A program made the position numbers and the translations under genes. From contig JAUWFX010000125.1 of the NCBI GenBank assembly GCA_030606765.1, positions 1 to 5,225 of the forward strand: a DNA stretch of 5,225 nucleotides. Direction: 5' to 3'. Below, piece after piece: positions 4,721 to 5,225 of the stretch (its first letter is position 1; each line of letters opens with the position of its first letter). This DNA comes from Dehalococcoidia bacterium. GTDB taxonomy: Bacteria; Chloroflexota; Dehalococcoidia; GIF9; AB-539-J10. Below the pieces are notes generated by a model. It was not told the DNA's origin, did not search any database, and worked only from the letters and a program-made list of their open reading frames with translations.

Positions 4721-4765
4721 GAGGCCGATTTTTGTAATCAGTACTAACCAAAATCGAGCTTCCTC
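4721..4765 (+). other. Hairpin in the leader of the I42 gene
   Basis: CGATTTT (4726-4732) pairs with AAAATCG (4750-4756), and GAGG (4721-4724) with CCTC (4762-4765) across a small internal loop. No T-run follows directly. It may be a leader structure or the remains of a terminator; it matches no riboswitch I recognise. Confidence 0.3.
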
Positions 4766-4804
4766 GTTATTTATATTGAAAGACTAAAATAAGGGGGACA
4801 AAGA

Positions 4805-5225
4805 ATGAAATTGAAGCTAATCCTAATCTGTGTTGTGACTACCATCTCGCTTTGCCTATCTGCTTGCGCTCCAGCCTCCAAGCCAGTGGCTTTGGAAGTT
4901 TCATGTGATGAATTCATGGAGGTTCAGCATATCAGTAAAGACATAGAAGTGGCTGTTGGCGATACGTTTACAGTAACTTTGTGCTCAAACCCGACAACAG
5001 GCTTCGAGTGGACGGAGTCGGCGCAAATCAGCGACCAGACGGTGCTAGAGCAGGTAGACCACGAATCTGTACCTCCCGAAGCCGAAGGCGATACGCCTCC
5101 TGCACCGGGGACTCCTGGCCAAGAGGTATGGACTTTCAAGGCTCTCACGAAAGGCACCGGTACCATATCTATGGAGTATAGCCGACCCTGGGAAGGTGGC
5201 GAGAAGGGAGCTTGGAAGTTTGACT
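4805..5225 (+). CDS. Chagasin/I42-family protease inhibitor lipoprotein, 5' part
   Basis: The first 140 codons are present; the gene runs off the window. Residues 1-21 form a lipoprotein signal, with a lysine-bearing start, a hydrophobic core and the lipobox LSAC ending at C21. The mature protein would therefore be lipid-anchored outside the membrane. The domain shows loops typical of chagasin-like inhibitors of papain-type cysteine proteases: NPTTGFEW (62-69), GTGT (117-120) and RPWE (127-130). A proline- and acid-rich stretch (about 89-105) precedes the WTFKAL strand. A purine-rich AAGGGGG (4791-4797) lies 7 nt before ATG. Family assignment rests on these motifs; the protease target is unknown. 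It has no evident link to the mobile element. Confidence 0.88.
   Translation, partial: MKLKLILICVVTTISLCLSACAPASKPVALEVSCDEFMEVQHISKDIEVAVGDTFTVTLCSNPTTGFEWTESAQISDQTVLEQVDHESVPPEAEGDTPPAPGTPGQEVWTFKALTKGTGTISMEYSRPWEGGEKGAWKFD

Noticed and set aside
4924..5181. Open frames on both strands inside the I42 gene
   Set aside because: The lipoprotein frame explains this region fully, with signal, lipobox and inhibitor motifs.

Overview
The window reads as bacterial chromosome with a mobile element of about 2.6 kb inserted between two host loci. The host genes suggest an anaerobic Chloroflexota, perhaps Dehalococcoidia. That rests on the amt / P-II / glnA order, an alpha-type glutamine synthetase and a chagasin-type lipoprotein. 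It is inference from gene content, not a taxonomic proof.

Region 1 (1-2013, + strand) is a nitrogen-assimilation operon: the 3' end of an ammonium transporter, a P-II signal protein and a complete type I-alpha glutamine synthetase. Spacing is short (22 and 34 nt) and both complete genes have Shine-Dalgarno sites. The P-II protein has Phe instead of Tyr at position 51, the residue uridylylated in enterobacteria. The synthetase belongs to the class that is not adenylylated. Both ends of the classical covalent cascade therefore appear absent, leaving ligand binding and direct feedback as the likely controls.

Region 2 (2080-4662) is bounded by terminal inverted repeats that match at 17 of 20 positions and begin GGTAGTG. 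Inside are four minus-strand genes: a NYN-domain (PIN-like) nuclease, an IS1-family-like DDE transposase with D71, D143 and E207, a coiled-coil plus winged-helix-like protein, and a small basic KGGKAR protein. There are also two plus-strand promoters that drive no gene. One precedes a roughly 45-nt hairpin (2158-2201). The other precedes an elaborate branched fold of about 100 nt (3685-3783). An exact 17-bp sequence, TTGACAATGCTTGAGCG, forms the -35 region of two promoters, and its GCTCAAGCAT core occurs four times. Each terminal repeat places an inward TTGACA starting at base 31. At three of the four genes the -10 box ends exactly 6 nt before the preferred start codon, and at the fourth 8 nt before, which predicts leaderless mRNAs. 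Host genes nearby use ordinary ribosome binding sites. The element is more A+T-rich than the nitrogen operon, and no target-site duplication is visible at its ends.

Region 3 (4663-5225, + strand) has a promoter-like sequence, a hairpin leader and the 5' part of a lipoprotein of the chagasin/I42 cysteine-protease-inhibitor family, cut by the window end.

The most interesting part is the mobile element: a transposase with nuclease and small-protein cargo, shared promoter elements and two candidate non-coding RNAs, one strongly structured.
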